In this document: positions 60,201 to 64,000 of the stretch, piece by piece
How positions within the stretch are numbered: the stretch's first letter is position 1
Layout of the letters: each line of letters begins with the position of its first letter
Assembly (NCBI GenBank): GCA_008360975.2
Contig: CM039180.1
Coordinates: forward strand, 14,103,122 to 14,167,121
Length of the DNA: 64,000 nt
From: Lichenostomus cassidix
Lineage: Eukaryota; Chordata; Aves; Passeriformes; Meliphagidae
Reading direction: 5' to 3'
Program-made: the position numbers and the translations under genes
Notes under the pieces: generated by a model
What the model was told of the DNA's origin: nothing
Seen by the model: the letters and a program-made list of their open reading frames with translations, nothing else
Databases searched by the model: none

Positions 60201-62538
60201 AAATGAAACATGCACTGTCATCAAAATAAGAAAAATACAGTTGGTGTATCACTTGCAGACTTCCTGCCAGGAAGCAAACACAATTCTGGTCCTGAATTCC
60301 TGCAATTATTTGATTTATCCTATGATGCAAGTAATTTAACCCTGATTTACTCTCTGCTTTTGCCCTTCTCATTACATAGATTAAGGCCAGCACTATAAAT
60401 ATGGAATAGATACCTTCCAGAATACAAGAAAGCACTACCTTTTGATGATAAATATATTTAAAGCATAACAATTATTATCAGCTGTACAGTGTCTTACATT
60501 ATGGGTTGAATATAAGGCACTCTAAAAAGCAAGCAAATTCAAGTAACTTCCTTGTTTGTTGTAAAAAGCTGTATCATGCATAAAATAATAGAGCAACACT
60601 CACTCAAATATGATTTGATAGCAATAGTTCCTATTTTGATATTCAATTTTGTTTAAATCTTGATTAGAAAAAATGAGAATCAGAGTAGCAATGTGAAAGT
60701 CAGTAGTGTGGTCATGTTAGATCAGCATTGCTGTTTCTTAATGTATTTTAATGGAAAAAGTACATTTGTGTAAATGTATTACTTACCTAAAAAAACTAAT
60801 AATCTTAGGCTATATGATGAGTAATTCTGTTAGGTTTGTTGCTGGCCAAACAAGTATCAGCCAGTTAAAGTTCCAAAGACAGTCAAATCTAGTAGGTATC
60901 TAGGATAGTCATTACCAGATTAGCAAGAATGCATGACGGTGATTTTGGAAGCTAGTAGATGCTGACTTTACCATTTCACTGCCAATTAACATGGGTTTAG
61001 GAAGACAGAGTCCATCAAAATAATCTGGGAAGCAACACTGGCTATATATATGGAAATCTTCCAGATTATTTCCAGGAGCACCTAGCAATTTCACATCTAT
61101 TTCCATACCTGTATGGAGCTGTGAACACCTCTTCCATAACTCTCCTACAATGGCTCTTTATTAAGATGAAGGTCTCAAAGAAGAAATAAATCTTGTGGCT
61201 GCTTTTCTGCCAATCTTTTTGTTGGTCAGCATAAACACACGGCAAACATCTGATTGAAACTGGGCTGGTTGCACTTTGGGCAAGATCAAGGCATATCAAC
61301 CAAGTTGCTGTGTCCCCACAAGTGCTTAGTTTCCCTGCCTATCTTCAGTTAGCCTTGTACAGCAAACCATTCAAGGTTAGCATCACCTCTTGCCAAAAAG
61401 ACTTGCAATTACCACCCCGGCAGCCATCACATTTTCTCGAAAATCATATCTGGCTTTCTAAAGGGGAACAGGAAATTGCTCTGGGTCGCACTCAAGCCTG
61501 ATCTGTATTTTCTACAATATCTGCACGAAGAAGTGGAAACAGGTGGTGAAAAGATGGGACCAACTTAATTATGGAGGTTCCAGCATCTGCAGCAGCTTCA
61601 CGCCACCACCTGCAAAAATTGGGAAGTCTAACTCTTGATGAAGAAGAACCAGCCATGGAGTGAGGGCTGCTCAGGCAGCTGCTCACAGTGCGTTTGTATG
61701 CAGCAGGGGGAAAAACGTTTTTATTTTCATTTGAACTTCCTATTATGTGGTTCTTGGCAATTGCTTAAATGGGTTTATTATGGCCACAAGTGTGAGAACA
61801 GAGATGCTAAGAAGCACAACTTTTGCCACTGTCATAATTTCTTCTGATGTGACAGAAGCCCATGTTAGCCCAAAACCTAGTGATTGATTCACTGCTGCAG
61901 CACAGAGGGGCCCCAGGACAGGCACCATCACTGTCAGGAATGCAGCACAGGTCTCTGAAGATAATGCATTGTAAGGAGGAAAACTAGAGTTTTAGAGAAT
62001 ACTTTTCAACTAATTCTGTAGCACCACTTGTTTCCCATACATTCCACAATGGAACTTCAAAAACTGAAATAAGTAATTTTCTTCTTTTCCATAGTAACTT
62101 TGTACAGAATTGGACCCACTGATTTCCCATTCTCATATTGTGCTTCTCACCATTTTTTGTCTCATTACTTCACCCTAACTTGAGTATTTTATGGCAGCTT
62201 CTCATTGCTACTCATATTTAACACACAAGGACACCATACTGACTGTAGCCAGGGTTACCTCAGTATGTTTAAATCCTTAGGCAAAAGGATCTCTGCACCA
62301 CCCCGAGGAGCAACTGGAATAGCAGTTGTTGCCTGTAACGCTGCCACTTAACTGCAGCTCTTACATAGTCTGAATAAACTGACTATAAACAACTTTGTGA
62401 ACTTACCCAATGTAAGCTTGTGCAACAAACAGCAACTCACTTCCTGAACTGTTTCACTCTTGGGGAAACTCTTCATAATTTCCACTATAACATTGTAGCA
62501 GCGAACATTTCCAGACATGAGCACTTCAACATTGCTGG
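15090..62538 (-). CDS. LRRK2: LRRK2, leucine-rich repeat kinase 2 (human exons 7-51, partial at 5' end)
   Basis: LRRK2 is a large ROCO protein with a GTPase (ROC-COR) and a Ser/Thr kinase that phosphorylates Rab proteins on endolysosomal and Golgi membranes; gain-of-function variants cause Parkinson disease in people. On the minus strand I traced 45 exons whose splice phases all match, about 2,294 codons with one stop at 15090-15092. Order of domains: armadillo (exons 7-17), ankyrin (18-19), phospho-hinge (20-22), LRR (23-28), ROC with P-loop GNTGSGKT (29-31), COR (32-37), kinase with VAVK, YRD and DYG (38-43), WD40 (44-51). Human disease sites R1441, Y1699, G2019, I2020 and G2385 carry the ancestral residue. 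Exon numbers are inferred by counting back from the stop and agree with landmark residues. The gene looks intact and functional. LRRK1 is excluded by near identity across kinase and WD40. Exons 1-6 lie beyond 64000. Confidence 0.98.
16120..17040 (-). repeat. Old CR1-type LINE fragment, minus orientation
   Basis: Diverged sequence whose plus strand resembles the antisense of CR1/L3-type LINEs: a 3'-UTR-like part (TTGAAGTCTATTATCATGTC, 16217 region), then antisense-coding-like parts (GCAAATCTGAAAAGCAC, ATCACTCATGAAAACATTGA). Lies in LRRK2 intron 50, just before exon 50. Assigned by eye, so the boundaries are approximate. Confidence 0.55.
17084..17158 (-). CDS. LRRK2: LRRK2 exon 50: WD40
   Basis: 75 nt, phases 1 and 1, donor GTACCT. 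Reads [11 protein letters not shown] then the poorly conserved [13 protein letters not shown]. It is short and diverged, but position, phase and the SLKNV core fix it. Confidence 0.93.
17215..17650 (-). mobile_element. Possible LTR remnant, minus orientation
   Basis: On the minus strand there is a TATA-like GCTATATAATAG near 17440, about 150 bp upstream of an AATAAA at 17288-17283, then a U5-like segment ending near CTGTCCCA (about 17212). I could not find matching target duplications. Lies in LRRK2 intron 49. Confidence 0.35.
17830..18270. other. GC-richer block in LRRK2 intron 49
   Basis: More GC-rich than its surroundings and open on the minus strand for 138 codons without any recognisable domain. 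Contains a CTATTTATACC TATA-like string on the minus strand. Possibly another decayed repeat next to the LTR-like remnant. Confidence 0.3.
19760..19968 (-). CDS. LRRK2: LRRK2 exon 49: WD40
   Basis: 209 nt, acceptor ACTTGTAG, donor GTAAGT. Contains [20 protein letters not shown] and [20 protein letters not shown], nearly identical to human. One of the strongest matches in the window. Confidence 0.98.
20690..20842 (-). CDS. LRRK2: LRRK2 exon 48: WD40
   Basis: 153 nt, acceptor CTCTTCTAG, donor GTAAGT. Reads [20 protein letters not shown] then [20 protein letters not shown]. Phases join exons 47 and 49 exactly. Confidence 0.96.
21637..21821 (-). CDS. LRRK2: LRRK2 exon 47: WD40
   Basis: 185 nt, acceptor TTTGCTTTCAG, donor GTAAGT. 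Reads [20 protein letters not shown] and [11 protein letters not shown]. The Gly pair includes the position of the human risk residue G2385, conserved here. Confidence 0.96.
22641..22713 (-). CDS. LRRK2: LRRK2 exon 46: WD40
   Basis: 73 nt, acceptor TTTTATTTCAG, donor GTAGAC. Reads [20 protein letters not shown] then RAVK, one WD40 blade strand. Confidence 0.96.
23004..23197 (-). CDS. LRRK2: LRRK2 exon 45: WD40
   Basis: 194 nt, acceptor TTCTGACTCAG, donor GTATAA. Contains [20 protein letters not shown] and [17 protein letters not shown]. Confidence 0.96.
24207..24401 (-). CDS. LRRK2: LRRK2 exon 44: kinase-WD40 junction
   Basis: 195 nt, 65 codons, phase 0 at both ends, acceptor TTTCCTTGTAG. 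Starts [16 protein letters not shown] and continues [33 protein letters not shown]. Opens the WD40 domain. Confidence 0.96.
25004..25104 (-). CDS. LRRK2: LRRK2 exon 43: kinase C-lobe end
   Basis: 101 nt. Reads [20 protein letters not shown] then [13 protein letters not shown], the last helices of the kinase C-lobe with the conserved Arg of subdomain XI. Confidence 0.96.
25105..26819 (-). other. LRRK2 intron 42, no other feature identified
   Basis: Longest stretch within the kinase exons. The segment 25740-26150 is somewhat less AT-rich and open for 71 codons on the minus strand, but I recognise no gene or repeat family. Confidence 0.4.
26820..26990 (-). CDS. LRRK2: LRRK2 exon 42: kinase APE and helix F
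   Basis: 171 nt, acceptor TTTATTTTCAG, donor GTATGC. Reads [20 protein letters not shown] then [10 protein letters not shown]. Contains the APE motif and the invariant Asp of helix F. Confidence 0.98.
27775..27935 (-). CDS. LRRK2: LRRK2 exon 41: catalytic and activation loops
   Basis: 161 nt. Reads [20 protein letters not shown], then [20 protein letters not shown] and SEGTP. YRD replaces HRD and DYG replaces DFG, as in human LRRK2. The Gly and Ile matching G2019 and I2020 are conserved. Confidence 0.98.
28573..28763 (-). CDS. LRRK2: LRRK2 exon 40: kinase hinge region
   Basis: 191 nt. Reads [20 protein letters not shown], then [20 protein letters not shown] and [12 protein letters not shown]. 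Includes the MEL hinge that lines the ATP pocket. Confidence 0.97.
28938..29038 (-). CDS. LRRK2: LRRK2 exon 39: glycine loop and VAVK lysine
   Basis: 101 nt. Reads [20 protein letters not shown] then [13 protein letters not shown]. The glycine-rich loop (GDGGFGSV with the previous exon) and the ATP-binding Lys (human K1906) are intact. Confidence 0.97.
29100..29117. repeat. Poly(A) tract (poly(T) on gene strand)
   Basis: About 17 consecutive A on the plus strand, some 65 bp upstream of LRRK2 exon 39 in gene direction, so it reads as a T run near that acceptor. Confidence 0.85.
29375..29521 (-). CDS. LRRK2: LRRK2 exon 38: COR-kinase linker and kinase start
   Basis: 147 nt, donor GTAAGC. Reads [20 protein letters not shown], then [20 protein letters not shown] and the first kinase strand ending in FLLG. 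Confidence 0.97.
30232..30423 (-). CDS. LRRK2: LRRK2 exon 37: end of COR-B
   Basis: 192 nt. Contains [40 protein letters not shown] and [15 protein letters not shown], nearly identical to human. Confidence 0.97.
30573..30719 (-). CDS. LRRK2: LRRK2 exon 36: COR-B
   Basis: 147 nt, acceptor TGTTTTCTAG, less usual donor GTTAAT. Reads [20 protein letters not shown] then [20 protein letters not shown]. Confidence 0.97.
31637..31791 (-). CDS. LRRK2: LRRK2 exon 35: COR
   Basis: 155 nt. Reads [40 protein letters not shown]. The Tyr matching human Y1699, at the ROC-COR interface, is conserved. Confidence 0.97.
32470..32517. repeat. 17-bp tandem repeat
   Basis: About 2.8 copies of the unit TCCTCATAAAAATAAAA, nearly perfect, in LRRK2 intron 34. 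Confidence 0.85.
32751..32938 (-). CDS. LRRK2: LRRK2 exon 34: COR-A
   Basis: 188 nt. Contains [18 protein letters not shown] and [20 protein letters not shown]. The acceptor is preceded by a long T-rich tract on the minus strand. Confidence 0.96.
33786..33874 (-). CDS. LRRK2: LRRK2 exon 33: COR-A
   Basis: 89 nt. Reads [20 protein letters not shown] then KWLCKIMAQ. Small exon, close match to human. Confidence 0.97.
34484..34685 (-). CDS. LRRK2: LRRK2 exon 32: start of COR
   Basis: 202 nt. Reads [20 protein letters not shown], then [20 protein letters not shown] and [16 protein letters not shown]. Confidence 0.97.
34686..36816 (-). other. LRRK2 intron 31, no other feature identified
   Basis: 2.1-kb intron between the ROC and COR exons. 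Short open frames only; nothing recognisable on either strand. Confidence 0.4.
36817..37035 (-). CDS. LRRK2: LRRK2 exon 31: ROC GTPase G4 region
   Basis: 219 nt, 73 codons, phase 0 at both ends. Begins [20 protein letters not shown]. The first Arg corresponds to human R1441, a mutation hot spot, and THLD is the G4 guanine-specificity motif. Continues [19 protein letters not shown]. Confidence 0.98.
38075..38202 (-). CDS. LRRK2: LRRK2 exon 30: ROC switch II region
   Basis: 128 nt, acceptor TGATCATTAG. After the split Gly codon it reads [20 protein letters not shown] then [20 protein letters not shown]. The first Gln (CAA, 38200-38198) sits at the human R1398 position, equivalent to Ras Q61. 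The Thr of FMTQR matches autophosphorylation site T1410. Confidence 0.97.
39224..39453 (-). CDS. LRRK2: LRRK2 exon 29: ROC P-loop
   Basis: 230 nt. Reads [20 protein letters not shown], then P-loop [24 protein letters not shown] (switch I) and NVWDFG at the end. Human has NVWDFAG at the corresponding end. Confidence 0.98.
39985..40166 (-). CDS. LRRK2: LRRK2 exon 28: last LRRs and LRR-ROC linker
   Basis: 182 nt, donor GTTTGT. Reads [20 protein letters not shown], then [20 protein letters not shown]. The Ser of RLSKVW matches human autophosphorylation site S1292. Confidence 0.96.
40544..40730 (-). CDS. LRRK2: LRRK2 exon 27: LRR
   Basis: 187 nt. Reads [40 protein letters not shown], then [16 protein letters not shown]. 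Leucine-rich repeats with LxxLxLxxN spacing. Confidence 0.97.
41843..41936 (-). CDS. LRRK2: LRRK2 exon 26: LRR
   Basis: 94 nt. Reads [20 protein letters not shown] then [10 protein letters not shown]. Less conserved than its neighbours but phase 2 at both ends joins exons 25 and 27 exactly. Confidence 0.94.
42458..42555 (-). repeat. CR1 LINE 3'-end fragment, minus orientation
   Basis: Plus strand carries the antisense CR1 3' signature: AATCATTGAATCATTTAGG, then GGAAAAGACCTCTAAGACCA and CCCAACTGTTAACCCTGCAC. The 3' tail appears as TGATTCAATGATT on the minus strand, like the 8-bp tail repeats of avian CR1. Only about 90 bp survive. It lies in LRRK2 intron 25, next to a small AAAGGCCTAAAGG duplication. 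Confidence 0.85.
42599..42747 (-). CDS. LRRK2: LRRK2 exon 25: LRR
   Basis: 149 nt. Reads [40 protein letters not shown], then QFNARMNAL. Confidence 0.96.
43837..44087 (-). CDS. LRRK2: LRRK2 exon 24: LRR
   Basis: 251 nt. Reads [40 protein letters not shown] and [20 protein letters not shown]. About three leucine-rich repeats. Confidence 0.97.
44622..44842 (-). CDS. LRRK2: LRRK2 exon 23: hinge to first LRRs
   Basis: 221 nt. Begins [20 protein letters not shown], a phospho-serine-rich hinge, then [20 protein letters not shown] and [20 protein letters not shown]. Human has MRHSDSLSSL where this copy has [10 protein letters not shown]. Confidence 0.96.
45290..45359 (-). CDS. LRRK2: LRRK2 exon 22: phospho-hinge
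   Basis: 70 nt. Reads [20 protein letters not shown] then ESP. It falls in the region of the human 14-3-3 docking serines. Conservation is low, but phase and basic-then-SDxS pattern match. Confidence 0.9.
46114..46235 (-). CDS. LRRK2: LRRK2 exon 21: hinge with 14-3-3 site
   Basis: 122 nt. Reads [20 protein letters not shown] then TLPRHSYSV. Human has QRHSNSLGP around S910, and the RHSxS pattern with its serine is kept. Confidence 0.94.
46769..47028 (-). mobile_element. Solo endogenous retrovirus LTR with 6-bp target duplication
   Basis: 260 bp bounded by TGTGGCTAGCAC and CAGCAACA on the minus strand (TG...CA ends) and flanked on both sides by the direct repeat CTTTTC (plus strand, 46763-46768 and 47029-47034). 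On the minus strand it has TATATAAA at 46859-46852 and AATAAA at 46838-46833, then a short U5. The 6-bp duplication points to a class II (ERVK-like) element. No internal genes remain. It lies in LRRK2 intron 20 in gene-sense orientation. Confidence 0.88.
47904..48092 (-). CDS. LRRK2: LRRK2 exon 20: post-ankyrin hinge
   Basis: 189 nt. Reads [20 protein letters not shown], then [20 protein letters not shown] and DSE. Acidic, low-complexity linker, diverged in the middle but FIPD and SDDxDSEG are conserved. Confidence 0.94.
48318..48573 (-). CDS. LRRK2: LRRK2 exon 19: ankyrin
   Basis: 256 nt. Reads [40 protein letters not shown] and [20 protein letters not shown]. Strong match to human. Confidence 0.97.
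48832..48853. repeat. A-run/T-run palindrome
   Basis: A run of about ten A followed directly by about ten T, a near-perfect hairpin in LRRK2 intron 18. Confidence 0.8.
49009..49179 (-). CDS. LRRK2: LRRK2 exon 18: ARM-ankyrin junction
   Basis: 171 nt, 57 codons, phase 0 at both ends. Reads [20 protein letters not shown], then [20 protein letters not shown]. Confidence 0.95.
49265..49393 (-). CDS. LRRK2: LRRK2 exon 17: armadillo
   Basis: 129 nt, 43 codons. Reads [36 protein letters not shown]. Separated from exon 18 by only 85 bp. Confidence 0.95.
50766..50905 (-). CDS. LRRK2: LRRK2 exon 16: armadillo
   Basis: 140 nt, donor GTATGT. Reads [20 protein letters not shown], then [17 protein letters not shown]. 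Confidence 0.94.
51187..51331 (-). CDS. LRRK2: LRRK2 exon 15: armadillo
   Basis: 145 nt. Reads [20 protein letters not shown], then [17 protein letters not shown]. Confidence 0.95.
51332..52914 (-). other. LRRK2 intron 14, with G/T low-complexity tract
   Basis: Includes T and G homopolymer runs at about 51702-51737. Nothing else recognised. Confidence 0.45.
52915..53048 (-). CDS. LRRK2: LRRK2 exon 14: armadillo
   Basis: 134 nt, donor GTATGG. Reads [20 protein letters not shown] then NR. Its 5' half is poorly conserved. The C-x-x-x-x-x-H-x-LVL-x-ALNR pattern identifies it. Confidence 0.9.
53049..54684 (-). other. LRRK2 intron 13, no other feature identified
   Basis: AT-rich; no exon-like or repeat-like sequence recognised on either strand. 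Confidence 0.4.
54685..54809 (-). CDS. LRRK2: LRRK2 exon 13: armadillo
   Basis: 125 nt. Reads [20 protein letters not shown] then [21 protein letters not shown]; human has SLPVQLEALRAILHF here. Confidence 0.93.
55371..55500 (-). CDS. LRRK2: LRRK2 exon 12: armadillo
   Basis: 130 nt. Reads [20 protein letters not shown], then [19 protein letters not shown]. Confidence 0.95.
56463..56650. mobile_element. hAT-like DNA transposon fragment
   Basis: Starts CAGTGGTTTTCAATG and ends GTTAGGAAACCATG, imperfect inverted ends of the hAT (Charlie-like) CAGTGGTTCTCAA type. Internal GTCTGCAAACCACTTGAGG and GGGGGTCTGCAAATTG also suit such non-autonomous elements. No clear 8-bp target duplication, so it is old or truncated. 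In LRRK2 intron 11. Confidence 0.5.
57131..57237 (-). CDS. LRRK2: LRRK2 exon 11: armadillo
   Basis: 107 nt. Reads [20 protein letters not shown] then [15 protein letters not shown]. The chosen acceptor (CTCTCTGAAAG) gives the same length as human. A second AG 21 nt upstream is also in frame (see findings). Confidence 0.93.
57979..58058 (-). CDS. LRRK2: LRRK2 exon 10: armadillo
   Basis: 80 nt, donor GTCAGT. Reads [20 protein letters not shown] then IGDGDN; human has EAACWALNNLLMYQ. Confidence 0.95.
58590..58714 (-). CDS. LRRK2: LRRK2 exon 9: armadillo with acidic loop
   Basis: 125 nt. Reads [20 protein letters not shown] then [20 protein letters not shown]. The acidic loop is a near-pure Glu run here, while human is mixed Asn/Asp/Glu and longer. 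Confidence 0.94.
59842..59961 (-). CDS. LRRK2: LRRK2 exon 8: armadillo
   Basis: 120 nt. Reads [20 protein letters not shown] then [19 protein letters not shown]; human has [19 protein letters not shown]. Confidence 0.95.
59962..62406 (-). other. LRRK2 intron 7, no other feature identified
   Basis: 2.4-kb intron. A somewhat GC-richer part at 61490-61930 has open frames on both strands with no recognisable product. Confidence 0.4.
62407..62538 (-). CDS. LRRK2: LRRK2 exon 7: armadillo (first exon in window)
   Basis: 132 nt, acceptor TTTCTTTCTTTAG. Reads [20 protein letters not shown] then [17 protein letters not shown]. This corresponds to roughly human residue 258 onward. Exon 6 was not found between here and 64000, so it lies outside. 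Confidence 0.95.
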
Positions 62539-62578
62539 CTAAAGAAAGAAACAGAAACAAAACCGGCTTCTTAAGGGT

Positions 62579-62592
62579 GGGGGGGGGGGGGG
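62579..62592. repeat. Poly(G) run (poly(C) on gene strand)
   Basis: 14 consecutive G on the plus strand, 40-55 bp upstream of the exon 7 acceptor in gene direction, so it is part of the pyrimidine-rich acceptor region. Likely length-variable. Confidence 0.9.
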
Positions 62593-62984
62593 AAGTTGAC
62601 TGGATTATAATTCAGACTTTAGTTATATAGATTTAACTAGAAAACTGTGACTAGATTTCAGTTTGTGCCTTGCATCTTGAACAAAAGGTGGCTTCATTTC
62701 TTGATGTGGCCATAAAAGACATTAATGACTATGAACACTTGGAAATTATTCATTAAATTTAAAGTTCAGATTAACATTTATGGTTTTCTTTTATTCTGTA
62801 TCAGGTCATGTAGCAGAAACCTCCTCCCAAAGTAATCTTAGGTAATTATTTTCCTAAAGGTGGACAAACTGTTTTATAAATACTAAAACAATCTTATAAA
62901 TTGTGTTTCTAACATGACTGTGATCAAGTACACAATTCACAGTATTTCTAAACAGGGTATAAAACAGAGTATGAACCAAAGAAT

Positions 62985-63060
62985 CTTGGCCAAAATCCTG
63001 ACCCAAATGAATGAAATGGTGTACTGTCACTGACACCAAGGGAGTTAGCATTACTCTGCT
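62985..63060. repeat. Possible old amniote repeat fragment
   Basis: GGCCAAAATCCTGACCC followed by ACTGACACCAAGGGAGTTA resembles half of the common sauropsid repeats built from GGCCAAATCCTG and CCATTGACTTCAATGGGAGTT. Weak resemblance, judged by eye. Confidence 0.3.
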
Positions 63061-64000
63061 GAGGTCTATAAATTTTCTTAATTGTTCTTTCAACAGCTTG
63101 GCTTCCCTGGATACAACCTAAGAGAAATATTCACAAGCGTATTATTAAAGATAATTAGCATTTTTAAAAGAGCAGCAAATCTTCAAAATAATACACCTCT
63201 AAATATTAAATAATGATAACCTACCAGAGGAAAAAGCAAGTTCCGAGTGGGATGCTTTTCTGTTTGATAGTGAAGGAAGGTACCTTTCACAATGCTTTGA
63301 TATGACAGCAATTAATCACATCATTCTCAACTATACATATGCCACAAGACAGTATTGCATCACTCCACAGTAAGTTATGATTTCAAAAGTGATACTTTTG
63401 AATATAACAAAATAGTCAGGAGATTCCAAAACTAAACACTACAGAGAAGGCCTAATGAATTTCATATTGAAATCCTGTAAGATCCAAGCAATGGCATATC
63501 TGCAGGGAGTCACCGTTTCCCAGAATAAATTAGAGAAAAAGAGATGGAACAGATCTTATTTAATCTTAACCACCAAAACTTGGTCATCTAGGTTGTCTCA
63601 ACAGTTTACTAAGAGATCTGAGCACTCTGTATGGTGATTCATCCCAGCTGTAACAGACATCTGGTTTAGGGTTAGGTAAATTTCCTCTTGAGGTGACTGT
63701 TTCTCCCCATTAAACAGAGGACAAGCCTGGCTGGCTCCCTATGCCTGCTATTTAGATGATGTGATCCATCACTCCACTTTGGAGAACAGTCAGCAACCAA
63801 GCATTTTTCTCATGCCACAAATACTACTGAGATTTAAGATTTCATGTACAGCATTGGAATATACCCTTATCCTACAATTTCTTATGACGTGGGCCAGAAA
63901 AAAATCCAAACATGTATTAATGACAGAAGGCACAGTGAGGTACTCATTTGGAATAGAGACTTGAACTTCAGGGTATGGGGAGACATTTTACTACTAGGTA

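Noticed and set aside
62854..63123. Minus-strand open frame behind a good acceptor (TTTCTCTTAG), with KEQLRKF recalling human exon 6 EEQLTEF, considered as LRRK2 exon 6.
   Set aside because: The remainder does not align with the conserved exon 6 product, no donor with the required phase 1 was found, and part of it resembles an old amniote repeat.
63664..63677. TTTAGGGTTAGG as an interstitial telomere repeat.
   Set aside because: Only about two TTAGGG-like units, well within chance.

Overview
This is a vertebrate nuclear genomic window, most likely from a bird. The coding sequence lies in short exons with GT-AG introns. The repeats include CR1-type LINE fragments with the usual avian 3' tail and solo retroviral LTRs. 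The introns are compact: 45 LRRK2 exons fit in about 47 kb. A songbird is possible but cannot be shown from this sequence. There is no bacterial-style gene organisation.

Layout. (1) 1-3193, plus strand: the last three coding exons of ERGIC2, a membrane protein that cycles between ER and Golgi, with the end of the preceding intron. (2) About 3.2-13.5 kb: intergenic DNA with a probable retroviral LTR (about 6488-7394), a GC-rich CpG-island-like block (about 9900-10500) followed by a long pyrimidine tract and a good splice acceptor, and AT-rich simple repeats. I found no confident gene here. (3) 15090-62538, minus strand: LRRK2, read from its stop codon back through 45 exons. By landmark residues these are human exons 51 to 7. 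Reading frame and splice phase are continuous across all 45, giving about 2,294 codons. They cover most of the armadillo repeats, then ankyrin, hinge, LRR, ROC GTPase, COR, kinase and WD40. Exons 1-6 and the promoter lie beyond 64000. A possible 3' UTR runs from 15089 to about 13465.

The two genes converge tail to tail. This differs from the human arrangement as I recall it, where ERGIC2 faces FAR2 and LRRK2 is followed by MUC19, so a rearrangement junction probably lies between 3.2 and 15 kb. They do not form a known functional pair.

Main points of interest: a Ras-like Gln at the human R1398 position of the LRRK2 GTPase (switch II reads DFGGQ instead of DFAGR); a clean 260-bp solo LTR with a 6-bp target duplication in LRRK2 intron 20, in gene-sense orientation with a TATA box and AATAAA; changes in the 14-3-3 docking hinge and in the extreme C-terminus; a 21-nt in-frame tandem acceptor at exon 11; and the intergenic CpG island.
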